From Solidesulfovibrio fructosivorans JJ] (GTDB taxonomy: Bacteria; Desulfobacterota; Desulfovibrionia; Desulfovibrionales; Desulfovibrionaceae): DNA of 64,000 nucleotides. Under the pieces are notes generated by a model. The model was given only the letters and a program-made list of their open reading frames with translations, was not told where the DNA came from and made no database searches. Positions 35,511-43,678 of the stretch are shown in pieces (position 1 is the stretch's first letter; every line of letters begins with the position of its first letter). The stretch lies in contig NZ_AECZ01000006.1 of the NCBI RefSeq assembly GCF_000179555.1, positions 1-64,000 of the forward strand. The letters are read 5' to 3'. The translations under genes were made by a program, and so were the position numbers.

Positions 35511-36272
35511 TTATCGACCCGCCCGCGTCACGGCCGCCGTTTCCACCCGGGCCAGACGCCTTGCCCCCACGAACCAGCGCGCATAGTCCGTTCCGGGCAG
35601 CCGGTCCACGCCGACGCCGCCCCGGCGGGGACTGGAGTGGAGCATGCGCCCGCCGCCGAGGTAAATGCCCACGTGACTTATGCCCGCGCTTCGATCCGGG
35701 GCGAAAAAGAGCAGGTCCCCGGCCTCGAGTTCGCCCGGCGCGACAGGCTTGCCGCGCTCGGCCTGCAGCCGGCTCTGGCGCGGCAGATCGCAGCCGAACC
35801 CGGCGAAGACGGCCTTGGTCAGCCCGGAGCAATCGATGCCGGCCGGGGTGTCGCCGCCAAGCCGGTAGGGCGCGCCGAGATAGGGCTTGGCCAGGCTCAT
35901 GATGCGCTCGCCGCGCTCGGACAGCGGCCCGAGATCCACCGGCAGCGCGGCGACCGGCCGGGGCGGCGTCGGTCCGCCGATGGCGTCTTTGTCCTTGAGC
36001 GCCCGCATCAGGGTCTCGTGGTCGGCCTTGCCCGTATAAAGCAGCTTGTAGTGGGCGTTTCGCTTGACCGGGCTCGTATGCAGCATGCCGCAATCGTCCT
36101 CGTAGCCGTAGACGGCCCGCCCCTTGTCCTTCGGACCGGCCACAGCCGGCGAGGCGGCCGTCGTCAAGCCGGCCAGGGCCAGGGAGCAAAGCAAAAGCCC
36201 CCGCACGAAACGCCCGCGCCCGCCAGACGGGGAAATACCCTGCCCATACACTTCGAATGCTCTACTTCTCAT
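35511..36272 (-). CDS. NlpC/P60 family peptidoglycan endopeptidase
   Basis: Exported hydrolase of 253 residues. A long basic N-region precedes the hydrophobic signal core (LLLCSLALAGLTTAASPAVA). The C-terminal NlpC/P60 domain (about 125-240) has the catalytic Cys in GGDTPAGIDCSGLTKAVF, the His in AGISHVGIYLGGGRMLHSS and a third polar residue after it. The family cuts stem peptides of peptidoglycan. The start is uncertain: ATG at 36272 or 36284, or a GTG nearer the signal core; none has a convincing ribosome site. The gene lies 34 bases downstream of a histidine kinase gene on the same strand. Confidence 0.85.
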   Translation of the reverse strand: MRSRAFEVYGQGISPSGGRGRFVRGLLLCSLALAGLTTAASPAVAGPKDKGRAVYGYEDDCGMLHTSPVKRNAHYKLLYTGKADHETLMRALKDKDAIGGPTPPRPVAALPVDLGPLSERGERIMSLAKPYLGAPYRLGGDTPAGIDCSGLTKAVFAGFGCDLPRQSRLQAERGKPVAPGELEAGDLLFFAPDRSAGISHVGIYLGGGRMLHSSPRRGGVGVDRLPGTDYARWFVGARRLARVETAAVTRAGR

Positions 36273-36306
36273 AAAAAACGGCATCGGGATCGCCGACCAG
36301 CCCCCT

Positions 36307-37674
36307 TCAGGCCGGACCGTCGTTATTCCCGCCATAGGTGATGCGGCGCACATCGCCGATACGGGTCGTCTTCACGCATTCACGGCGGAAGGCGCACAGT
36401 TCCTGGCCGCAGCGGTCGTGCACGCCCCAGGCGAAACACGGGGCGAAGCCTTCCTTTTTCTGGATGGCCCGCACGGCGTCGATGGTCGTGAGTCCCGTGA
36501 CGTCGAGTCCCAGTTCCCGGGCCTTGGTCTTGATCTCGCGCACGTCGAGGCCCATGGGCCCGCAAAAGGCCTCCCGGCCGAGCCCGGCCTCGGGGGTGTC
36601 GAAAAGGCGCATGGAGACGGTCGTGCCGCCGCCTTCGGCCGGACGCACGTCGATTTCGCCGTTGTGCTCCGACACGGCCCGCCGGGCCAGGGTCAGGCCG
36701 ATGCCCGCGCCCCGGGCCTTGGTGGTGAAAAACGGGTCGAACACGAAGGAAAGCAGATCGGGGCGCACGCCCGGGCCGTCGTCGGTCACGGCCAAAAGGA
36801 CGCTGTCGTCGCGCCGGGCCAGGGTGATGGCGGCGCGCACGGTGTCGCGGCCGGAAAATTCCAGGGCGTTGAGCAGGATTTCATGCAGCGCCTGCCCGAG
36901 CAGGCTGCCGTCGGCCACGATCTCGACATCCTCCAGGGACAAGGAGCACTCGAAGCGCTTGTGCAGGGACTCGGCCGCCTGTTCGGCCCTTGCCGTGGCC
37001 TCCTCCACCAACCCGGCCAGCGGCAAGGCGGTCAGGCGCGGATGGGGCAGCGACGACAGCCGCACCACCGCCGCCACCAGTTCCTCGAGGCGTCTGGCCT
37101 CCTGAAAGATGATGTCGGGATATTCCGTCGGCAGATGCCGCTCCTTGTGCTCGCGCAAGAGCTTCAGGGAGAAGCCGCCTATTGCCGCGGCCGGATTGCG
37201 GATCTGGTGGGCCACGGACAAGGCCAGGTTGTTGAGGCTTTCGATCATGTCGTATTGCAGGCGGTTTTTCTCCCGCAATATGGCCGTCTCGCGTTCCCGG
37301 CTCCGGTAAAGCGCCGTGACGTCGTCAAGCAGAAAGGTCACGCCGGCCCGCTTGCCGCCGTTTTCGGCGCAGGAAGCGGTCATGGAAAAACGGCGCGGCT
37401 GCCCGTCCGGACATTGGTAATCCGTGAGGCAATGGCGGAAGGCCCGGCCCTTTTCCACGGCGTCGACGACGTTGCGGTTGAATTGTTCGTTGGCCGACTC
37501 GGGGCGGATGAGCGTGCGCCAGTTCTTGCCTTCCAGGCTCTCCGCCGGAATGCCGAGCAGCACGCCCGCCGAAGGGCTGGCCACCATCACGTCTCCCTTC
37601 GGGTCGATGACGATGAGGCCCACGGGCAGAAATTTAATGACGTTTTGGACGAGTATCTGTCTGACGCTTGGCAT
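36307..37674 (-). CDS. PAS sensor histidine kinase with a C-terminal four-Cys module
   Basis: Soluble kinase of 455 residues. The PAS domain is at about 15-125 (KFLPVGLIVIDPKGDVMVAS). The kinase core has the H-box in ALSVAHQIRNPAAAIGG, G1 VTDDGPGVRPD, F-box FDPFFTTKARG and G2 AGIGLTLARR. The extra C-terminal region (about 365-455) holds a SAP-like segment (ELGLDVTGLTTIDAVRAIQK) and four Cys at about 413, 422, 427 and 433, then a basic tail. The Cys set could bind a metal or an Fe-S cluster, which is inference. The start at 37674 is favoured because the PAS domain begins soon after; a start at 37740 is possible. Confidence 0.85.
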   Translation of the reverse strand: MPSVRQILVQNVIKFLPVGLIVIDPKGDVMVASPSAGVLLGIPAESLEGKNWRTLIRPESANEQFNRNVVDAVEKGRAFRHCLTDYQCPDGQPRRFSMTASCAENGGKRAGVTFLLDDVTALYRSRERETAILREKNRLQYDMIESLNNLALSVAHQIRNPAAAIGGFSLKLLREHKERHLPTEYPDIIFQEARRLEELVAAVVRLSSLPHPRLTALPLAGLVEEATARAEQAAESLHKRFECSLSLEDVEIVADGSLLGQALHEILLNALEFSGRDTVRAAITLARRDDSVLLAVTDDGPGVRPDLLSFVFDPFFTTKARGAGIGLTLARRAVSEHNGEIDVRPAEGGGTTVSMRLFDTPEAGLGREAFCGPMGLDVREIKTKARELGLDVTGLTTIDAVRAIQKKEGFAPCFAWGVHDRCGQELCAFRRECVKTTRIGDVRRITYGGNNDGPA

Positions 37675-37814
37675 GGCACGACCTGGCCGTAAAAGGCCTT
37701 CGGGATATCTCTCCATAGGCCGGGCGGGCCCGGTTGACAAGCCCGCCCGGGGGGGGGAGGATTCCTTCCCTGTTCCGCCGCGATGCCGCCCGCGTCGGGG
37801 ACGGGTTCGCGGCG

Positions 37815-38597
37815 TCAGGGCTTTTGGGTCGCGGCCGCCTTGGGGTTCTTGGCCACGGCCACATATTCTTCAAGGATATCGAGCGGCACAGCTCCACGCA
37901 CCGCCGCGCCGTTGATCAGGAAGATGGGGGTGCCGGCAAAGCCGAAGCCCCGGGCTTCCTTCACGTCGGCCTTGATGCGCTCGGCAAGGTCCTTGCGGGT
38001 CAGGTCCTTGGCCAGCCGGTTCATGTCCACGCCGAGTTCCTTGGCCATGGCCGAAAGGGCTTCGTCACCTTTGTTGGCCACGGCTTCCTGGTCGGCGAAG
38101 GCCTTGTCCATGAAGGCCCAGGCCTTCTTCGGGTCCTGGAGGTTGATGGCCTCGAAGTAGAGGGCGGCCCGGGCGTCGTTTTTCCCGGTGGCGAAGTGCT
38201 TGAAGACGAGGCGCACGTCGTCCGGATGCTTTTTGAGCAGGGCCTTGACCGTGCCGTTGGCCTGGGCGCAGAAATGGCACAGGAAATCGGAATATTCGAC
38301 GATGGTCACCGGAGCGTTGGCCGGTCCGAGGGAGGCGCGGCCGGGCTCCAGCGCGGGTTTCAGCGGTTTGGCCAGCTCGGCGGCGAAACGGGCGCGCTCG
38401 AGATCGCGTTGCCGGGCCCTGGCCGTATTTTCGATCACTTCCAGCACGGCCGGTCCTTGGGCCTTGATGGCCTCCAGGACGATCTCGGGGTGCTCCCTTA
38501 GCACCTTGCGCACCCGGTCCACATCGTCATCGGCCCGTGCGGGCGCGGCCACGCAGGCAACCAGGGCGGCCGCAAGCAGCCAGTTCCATTTTCGCAT
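37815..38597 (-). CDS. DsbA-family thiol:disulfide oxidoreductase
   Basis: Periplasmic protein of 260 residues. The signal peptide is residues 1-22 (ending ARA). A helical N-terminal extension (23-85) precedes a thioredoxin-fold domain with the redox motif CHFC at residues 107-110 (VEYSDFLCHFCAQ) and the cis-Pro loop GFAGTPIFLING. This resembles ScsC/BdbD/DsbA-like proteins that oxidise or isomerise disulfides. No DsbB or DsbD partner is in the window. It stands alone, with space on both sides. Confidence 0.9.
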   Translation of the reverse strand: MRKWNWLLAAALVACVAAPARADDDVDRVRKVLREHPEIVLEAIKAQGPAVLEVIENTARARQRDLERARFAAELAKPLKPALEPGRASLGPANAPVTIVEYSDFLCHFCAQANGTVKALLKKHPDDVRLVFKHFATGKNDARAALYFEAINLQDPKKAWAFMDKAFADQEAVANKGDEALSAMAKELGVDMNRLAKDLTRKDLAERIKADVKEARGFGFAGTPIFLINGAAVRGAVPLDILEEYVAVAKNPKAAATQKP

Positions 38598-38716
38598 GTG
38601 TCCTCCAATAGAGCTTCAAAAGGCTATGGCAACTGTCGCCGTCAGATAGATCGTTTTGGCGCGGCTGTCATCTCTTGCCCATCGACGCGGGGGGCGAGGC
38701 GTGGTAGACTCATACC

Positions 38717-38806
38717 ATGGAATATTTGGTTCTCATGGCGGCCATCGTCATCGGCGTTGTCGGGTTTTGTCTGACCGGGGACAAGGCGAGCCCGGGGGGA
38801 ACATGA
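38717..38806 (+). CDS. 29-residue putative membrane micro-protein
   Basis: Short frame starting MEYLVLMAAIVIGVVGFC and ending LTGDKASPGGT. It has one hydrophobic span with a negatively charged start and a polar tail. Its stop codon overlaps the ATG of the rhodanese lipoprotein (ATGA at 38803-38806), the usual sign of translational coupling in this genome. The ribosome site is weak (GAGG about 17 bases upstream). It may be a real single-span micro-protein or a leader for rhodanese translation. Confidence 0.45.
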   Translation: MEYLVLMAAIVIGVVGFCLTGDKASPGGT

Positions 38807-39414
38807 TTGCCCGAAACCTGCCGCCGGGGGCGGCGGGAAATCAAGGAACTCTCCCCGGCCCGAAACGCCGGGTCGGACAAAAACGGATCATAAGCCGGGC
38901 CGGGCTGGCCACGGCGCTTGCCGTGCTTGCGGCCCTGTTCGTGACCGCCGCCTGTTCCCGACCGCCGGCCGACGACGCCGCGCGCAAGGCCCGCGTCTAC
39001 GAACTGTTCGCCCAGTACAAAAAGGATTTTCCGAACGCCCCGGAAGTGTCGGCCGAGGACGCCGTGTCGCTGTGGCGACAGGGCAAGCTCCTGCCCATCG
39101 ACGTACGCGAGCCGACCGAGCGGGCCGTGTCCACCCTGCCCGGAGCCGTCACGGCCGAGGAGTACCTGGCCGATCCCGGTCGCTTTGGCGACAAACGGCC
39201 GGTGGCCTACTGCACCATCGGCTACCGCAGCGGCCAATGGGCCGAGGCCAAGGCCAGGGAGGGCCTTCCCGTGGCCAACATGGCCGCCGGCCTGCTCGGC
39301 TGGCTGCACGCCGGCGGCACGCTGGTCGACGCCAAGGGCGAGCCGACCAAGACGGTCAACGTCTACGGCCGCACCTGGGACCTTGCGCCCAAGGGCTATA
39401 TCGGGGTCTGGTGA
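38803..39414 (+). CDS. rhodanese-domain putative lipoprotein
   Basis: Exported protein of 203 residues. A long basic N-region precedes a hydrophobic core (ATALAVLAALFVTAAC) with a possible lipobox at Cys51. A rhodanese domain follows (about 80-185) with the active-site Cys137 in VAYCTIGYRSG, the Asp/Arg of LPIDVREPTE and the GLLGWLHAGG end motif. Rhodaneses transfer sulfane sulfur; the periplasmic location in a sulfate reducer suggests handling of extracellular sulfur species, which is inference. Its start overlaps the micro-gene stop codon. Its 3' end overlaps the convergent glycosyltransferase gene by 19 bases. Confidence 0.82.
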   Translation: MIARNLPPGAAGNQGTLPGPKRRVGQKRIISRAGLATALAVLAALFVTAACSRPPADDAARKARVYELFAQYKKDFPNAPEVSAEDAVSLWRQGKLLPIDVREPTERAVSTLPGAVTAEEYLADPGRFGDKRPVAYCTIGYRSGQWAEAKAREGLPVANMAAGLLGWLHAGGTLVDAKGEPTKTVNVYGRTWDLAPKGYIGVW

Positions 39415-41462
39415 GGCGGCCGGCCATAGTAGCGCCGGAAGTGGCGCACGCCCGTCGGATCGCCAAGCCCCAGACGACGCCCCAGGAGATAGCCGATAAA
39501 AAGCGTGAGCACCCGGACCAGGTTGGGACCAAATCCCCGGCCGGCCCACCGTCTGGCCGAAACCGTTAGCCCGCCGCCGAGGGAGGCCGTCTCGCCGGCC
39601 TCGCGCAGCTTGAGCGCCAGTTCCACATCCTCCATGAGCGCCATGTCCGGAAAGCCGCCCACGGCATCGAGGGCCTCGCGCCGGAAAAATTGCCCCTGAT
39701 CGCCAAAGCTTATGCCCGTGGCCCGGGCGCGCAGGGCGTTTAAGGCGGCAATGCCCCAAAGCCCGAAGCCGCCGCCGGAAAAATCCATGCCCACCGCCCC
39801 GCCCGAAAGGCGCGGGTCCCGGTTGAGGGCGAAAAGCACCCGCTCCGGCACGTCCGGCCGGCACACCGCGTCGGCGTGAACCACCAGCACGGCCTCGCCG
39901 GGGCAAACAGCCACGGCGGCCGCGATCTGTCCCCCCCGGCCGCCCATCGCCGCGACCACCCGCGCCCCGTGGGCGGCGGCCACTGCGGCCGTGGCGTCGC
40001 TCGAACCGCCGTCGGCCACCACCACCCCGGCGATGGTTCCCGCGGCACGCCCCGGAGCCAGGGACGTCAGGCAGGCCCCGAGCCGATCGGCCTCGTTTCT
40101 GGCCGGAATCACCACCCAACACCGCGCAACCGGCGCGAAAGGCCTGTCGGCGACCAGAAGCAGCGGGCGTCGCCAGCCAAGGACCGTCAAAGCGACAAAC
40201 GGCAGCCAGACGGCCGCCATGGCCCAGCCCTCGCCGCCAAGTCCGCCGGCCCGCAGCCAGGAAGGCGTGGTCACCAGGCATTGGCCGGCCAAAAGCCACC
40301 AGTACGCCCAGCCCGGCCGGGCCGAAAAAAGCGGCACGACCGGCAGAAAGTACCAGGGATAGAGCGTTGGCAGGCAGGCGAGCCCGACGGTCAGCCCGGC
40401 GATGGGGCCGCGCCTGTCGTCCTGGAGGGAGAGCCACAGCACGGCCAGGGTCGCCGCGCCAAGGAACAGGGACGCCCACGGCGCAAGCCCCCCCAAAAGT
40501 GGTCGCAGCCCGGCCGCGACCGGCCCGCCATGGGCGATGTAGCCGGCGAAGGCGGCCAGGGAGGTGAAGTAATGGCCCCCGGCCGAGGCATACACCATGA
40601 AAAAAGCCAGAGGGAGCAATGCCGCCCAGGCCTGGCGGGCGTTGCTTCGATGCAAAAAGAAGGGAATGAGAAGCGCGGCCGGGTATTTCACCATGGCCGC
40701 CGCGCCAAGCAGGAAAAAGCCCGCGCGGTCCCGCCTGGACGCGAATGCGCCCATGGCCAGGGCCACGCCAAGGGCCGCGACCGCGTCGCAGTGCCCCTCC
40801 CCGGCCGCCATGGCCAGCGAGAGCGGATTGGCCACGCACAAAAGCAAAAGCGCTGCCGGACGTCCCGTGCGCCACACCCAGACGGCCACGGCCAGGCATA
40901 CCCCCCAGTCCGCCAGAGCGGCCGCTGTCTGAAATGCGACCCGGGTGGGGGAAATCGCGGCCACCAGCCGGCAATAAAGTTCGGCCAGGGGCGGATAGGC
41001 GGCAGAAAGCTCCGGGTGGTTGACCCGGGCCAACACCGGGCGCAGGGCTTCGGGCAAAAGCCGCGCCGCTCCCGGGTCGCCCGGAGCCAGCAAATAGGGA
41101 TTGCCGCCCACCGTCTGGAGCGCGCCTTCGACGATGTAGCGGTTGACGTCGGAATCGGCCGGCCAAGCCCACACGAAGGCGAACCGCAACACCAGCCCCA
41201 ACGTGAGCAGGGCAAACGTTGCCCTGCCCCGCCCCATCGCCGGAAACCGGACCGCCGTCCAGGCCAGACCGCCAAAGGACGCCAGCCACCAGAAGGCATA
41301 CCACCCACGCCCCGCTTCGAGCCTCCCGCAAAGCGCCAACCCGGCCAGCGCGCAAAGCAAAAGGACAACGGGCGTCGCTTCCCTTGATCGCCAGCATCGC
41401 GTGGCCGCTTCCCCGGGCTCCTTCGAGCACAAATCAGCGGGCCTGACGCAAGACATGGTCAT
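39396..41462 (-). CDS. membrane GT87-like mannosyltransferase fused to a GT2 glycosyltransferase
   Basis: Protein of 688 residues in two parts. Residues 1-430 form a polytopic membrane module with the Asp-containing loop WPADSDVNRYIVEGALQT, as in polyprenol-phosphate-dependent glycosyltransferases of the GT-C fold. Residues 445-688 are a GT2 domain: CWVVIPARNEADRLGACLTS, VVVADGGSSDATAA, VLVVHADAVCRPD and FPDMALMEDVELALKLREAG. The GT2 half resembles the TIGR04283 group. One chain could make and use a lipid-linked sugar. The ATG at 41462 overlaps the DUF547 stop (ATGA), so the genes are coupled. Confidence 0.82.
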   Translation of the reverse strand: MTMSCVRPADLCSKEPGEAATRCWRSREATPVVLLLCALAGLALCGRLEAGRGWYAFWWLASFGGLAWTAVRFPAMGRGRATFALLTLGLVLRFAFVWAWPADSDVNRYIVEGALQTVGGNPYLLAPGDPGAARLLPEALRPVLARVNHPELSAAYPPLAELYCRLVAAISPTRVAFQTAAALADWGVCLAVAVWVWRTGRPAALLLLCVANPLSLAMAAGEGHCDAVAALGVALAMGAFASRRDRAGFFLLGAAAMVKYPAALLIPFFLHRSNARQAWAALLPLAFFMVYASAGGHYFTSLAAFAGYIAHGGPVAAGLRPLLGGLAPWASLFLGAATLAVLWLSLQDDRRGPIAGLTVGLACLPTLYPWYFLPVVPLFSARPGWAYWWLLAGQCLVTTPSWLRAGGLGGEGWAMAAVWLPFVALTVLGWRRPLLLVADRPFAPVARCWVVIPARNEADRLGACLTSLAPGRAAGTIAGVVVADGGSSDATAAVAAAHGARVVAAMGGRGGQIAAAVAVCPGEAVLVVHADAVCRPDVPERVLFALNRDPRLSGGAVGMDFSGGGFGLWGIAALNALRARATGISFGDQGQFFRREALDAVGGFPDMALMEDVELALKLREAGETASLGGGLTVSARRWAGRGFGPNLVRVLTLFIGYLLGRRLGLGDPTGVRHFRRYYGRPPHQTPI

Positions 41463-42205
41463 CGGCCGTTGAGCGACCAATCGTACGGGTCATAGACCAG
41501 TTCATGGCGGGGCGCGGCATCCATCTCCCGGGCCAGGGCCGGATCGGCGAAACGGCGGATGAACGTCCACACCCCGGTCGCGCCGCCGAAATCCTCGCCG
41601 TACCAGTCGAAGATGCGGCTGACATGGAGCGCGCCATCCTTGAAAAAGGTGTTCTTCGGGTTGTTGATGAAGGCCTTGGTCGCGGCGTCGAGCTGGGCGT
41701 CAAGCGTCTCACCGCGATACGGCGCGTCGGCCAGGGGCGGACAGCTTTTGGAGGCGCAATTGACGGCGAAATGCACGCGCGGGTCATGGAAACGCGACCG
41801 CAGGATGCCGTGCTCGATGTCGTCGAGACTCACCACCCCGTCCCGCAGACGCACAAATGACCGTTTCCACGGCGAACGAAAAAAACTCCCCGCCTCCTTG
41901 ATGGAACGAATGCCCGGGTAATGCTCCAGGATCAGCTTCAGGGTCCAGGCGTTATAGACATTAATATAATAGGCGAATTGCGCCTGGGGCGAGAGCGCGG
42001 CCGGATCGACCCGGGACATGGCCTCCAAGGCCGCGTCGAGTCGCGCCTCATCTGTTTTCAGCCCGGCATAATCCACGCGCCCGTCCGCGACATGACGCAT
42101 CAAAAGCCCACCATAGCCCGCATCGTCGCCGGCGGCGGCCAGGGCGGATACGGCGACCGCCAGCAGCAGCGATGCCGCCACGATCAAGAGGAAGCGTTTT
42201 TTCAT
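41459..42205 (-). CDS. DUF547 exported protein
   Basis: Exported protein of 248 residues. The signal peptide is about residues 1-25 (FLLIVAASLLLAVAVSALAA). A DUF547 domain fills the rest: FAYYINVYNAWTLKLILEHY, FHDPRVHFAVNCASKSCPPL, and TFFKDGALHVSRIFDWYGED. The conserved Cys/His/Asp arrangement suggests a thiol-peptidase-like fold, but no activity is established for the family. DUF547 genes often lie beside glycosyltransferases or sulfurtransferases in anaerobes, as here. Coupled to the downstream glycosyltransferase by a 4-base overlap. Confidence 0.9.
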   Translation of the reverse strand: MKKRFLLIVAASLLLAVAVSALAAAGDDAGYGGLLMRHVADGRVDYAGLKTDEARLDAALEAMSRVDPAALSPQAQFAYYINVYNAWTLKLILEHYPGIRSIKEAGSFFRSPWKRSFVRLRDGVVSLDDIEHGILRSRFHDPRVHFAVNCASKSCPPLADAPYRGETLDAQLDAATKAFINNPKNTFFKDGALHVSRIFDWYGEDFGGATGVWTFIRRFADPALAREMDAAPRHELVYDPYDWSLNGR

Positions 42206-42349
42206 AACAGGAGCCCGGAAGTTTCGTCATTTCCGTTTCCCTAAGCCTGCCACAGGCACTTTCCTATTGTCACCAGGCAGAGGGATTGTTTTTTGCGGAA
42301 TCCCATTGAACCTGGCGGAAAAAAGTCCCATAGTAAAAATACCGTGAAG

Positions 42350-42416
42350 TGTTCGACATTCGTTGTTCGATATTTGGCGACAATACAAGCCGTTATTATT
42401 TATAAATAAATAATAA
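42350..42416. promoter_or_regulatory. AT-rich palindrome and direct repeats upstream of a response regulator
   Basis: A perfect 10-base inverted repeat (TTATTATTTA at 42393-42402 and TAAATAATAA at 42407-42416) ends 10 bases before the ATG at 42427. Two direct repeats TGTTCGACATT and TGTTCGATATT start at 42350 and 42364, 14 bases apart. The region is much richer in A and T than its surroundings. It may hold regulator sites or limit translation by pairing near the start. Confidence 0.4.
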
Positions 42417-42426
42417 GAAATAGATT

Positions 42427-42978
42427 ATGCCAACGCATGCCCATCCACCGAGGCGTCCATGTAACGGTCGACGCGCTTTGCCCGAAGCGCCCTTGCCGGC
42501 CCCATGCCTGGATATGAGGGTCGAAGACGCGCCGAACACGCCTTCGGACGCAAAAACCGCCCCCACCGGGACGACATGGCCCACCGGCGGCCCCTGGAAG
42601 GTGCTCGTGGTCGACGATTCCAGCGTCAACCGGCAGATCGTGCGGCTATATCTGGAAGAAGCGCCCATTGTCCTGGAAGAGGCCCAAAACGGCCGGGAGG
42701 CCTTGGAGCGGTTTGTCGCCGGGGCCTACGACTGCGTCATCATGGACAATATCATGCCGGTCATGGATGGTCTGGAGGCCACGCGCCGCATCCGCGCCTA
42801 CGAGGTAGTGCACGGCCTGCCCCCGACCCCCATCGTGGGGATCTCGGGCAAGGCCCAAACCGCGGACGAGACCGCCTGCCTGGACGCCGGCTATACCTTG
42901 TACCTACGCAAACCCGTGCGCAAGGCGATGCTGCTCGCCGCCCTGACCGGACTTTTTGCCCAAGGAGCCTCTTCGTGA
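42427..42978 (+). CDS. response regulator receiver protein
   Basis: Protein of 183 residues. A Pro-rich N-terminal tail of about 55 residues without a known domain precedes a complete receiver (about 57-178): acidic pair in VLVVDDSSVNRQ, phospho-acceptor in CVIMDNIMPVMDGLEA, Ser in VGISGKA and Lys in YLRKPVRKA. This is the receiver type seen at the end of hybrid kinases. There is no output domain. The start could instead be the ATG at 42514, which would drop 29 residues; neither has a clear ribosome site. Confidence 0.82.
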   Translation: MPTHAHPPRRPCNGRRALPEAPLPAPCLDMRVEDAPNTPSDAKTAPTGTTWPTGGPWKVLVVDDSSVNRQIVRLYLEEAPIVLEEAQNGREALERFVAGAYDCVIMDNIMPVMDGLEATRRIRAYEVVHGLPPTPIVGISGKAQTADETACLDAGYTLYLRKPVRKAMLLAALTGLFAQGASS

Positions 42979-42995
42979 CGCCCCTCGAAAAGAGG

Positions 42996-43033
42996 CTGGG
43001 GGAACCCTTTCCGCGGAAAACTTCTCCCCCCAG
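42996..43033. terminator. hairpin between convergent genes, copy 3
   Basis: CTGGGGGAA and TTCTCCCCCCAG arms enclose a smaller TTTCCGCGGAAA stem, followed by GGCCCCCCTTCCAACGACTC. The tail matches the one after hairpin A at 17266 and 32339. As in those copies, it lies between a plus-strand gene (ending 42978) and a minus-strand gene (ending 43118). Hairpin B is not present here. Confidence 0.65.
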
Positions 43034-43117
43034 GCCCCCCTTCCAACGACTCTGTATAACGCTGTATTGCTACCGAACGAACAGGAATCGACGGGTATTT
43101 GGATAAACCTGGTCCAT

Positions 43118-43522
43118 CTATTCCAGTTCCAGACAAAGCGCCTGGCCCAACCCCCCATGGCGCAAGGGGCGCCAGGGCACGCCCGGCGTGGCCACGGTCC
43201 GTTCGAGCAGCTTTCCGCTGACACCGATCCAGGCCGCCGCGTTGCGTTTGAGGCGTCTGCCGGCGCAGTCGAGCAGGATGCGCTCCACGCTGTAGGCAAT
43301 GGGCTCGCCGTCGCCGTGCTCGGCGGCCAGTTCCCGGCCTTCGTCCTCGGAAAAGACCCGCTTCACTCGAACACGCACGGTGTTCCCGGACACCCGCACG
43401 GAATGACGGTCATAATATAGTTCCACGGACTGGTCGTCGTGCGCGCTCAAAAAGACCCAATCCGTGGCCAGGGCCGGACTGGCCACCGCCACGGCAAAAG
43501 CCATGAAAAGGCAGGTCCGCAT
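43118..43522 (-). CDS. exported surface-adhesin-E-like protein
   Basis: Small exported protein of 134 residues. The signal peptide is about residues 1-19 (CLFMAFAVAVASPALA). The mature part follows the pattern of the surface-adhesin E-like domain: WVFLSAHDDQSVELYYDRHS, then GNTVRVRVKRVFSEDEGREL and YSVERILLDCAGRRL. Such domains are widespread and of unknown role, despite the name. The ATG at 43522 has GGGAGG upstream; longer frames are discarded. Confidence 0.8.
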   Translation of the reverse strand: MRTCLFMAFAVAVASPALATDWVFLSAHDDQSVELYYDRHSVRVSGNTVRVRVKRVFSEDEGRELAAEHGDGEPIAYSVERILLDCAGRRLKRNAAAWIGVSGKLLERTVATPGVPWRPLRHGGLGQALCLELE

Positions 43523-43678
43523 CACGCCGCCTCCCGATAATGTCGTGCCATTTCCCATGGTTTCCGTGTAGCACCGGCGTGACGCGGACACAAGCCGCCG
43601 ACCGGAAAGATCACCGGAATGGGCCGCCGATTCCCCCAATTGCTTTGACGCGCGGCGGAAACGGTCTTATGGGATTTC

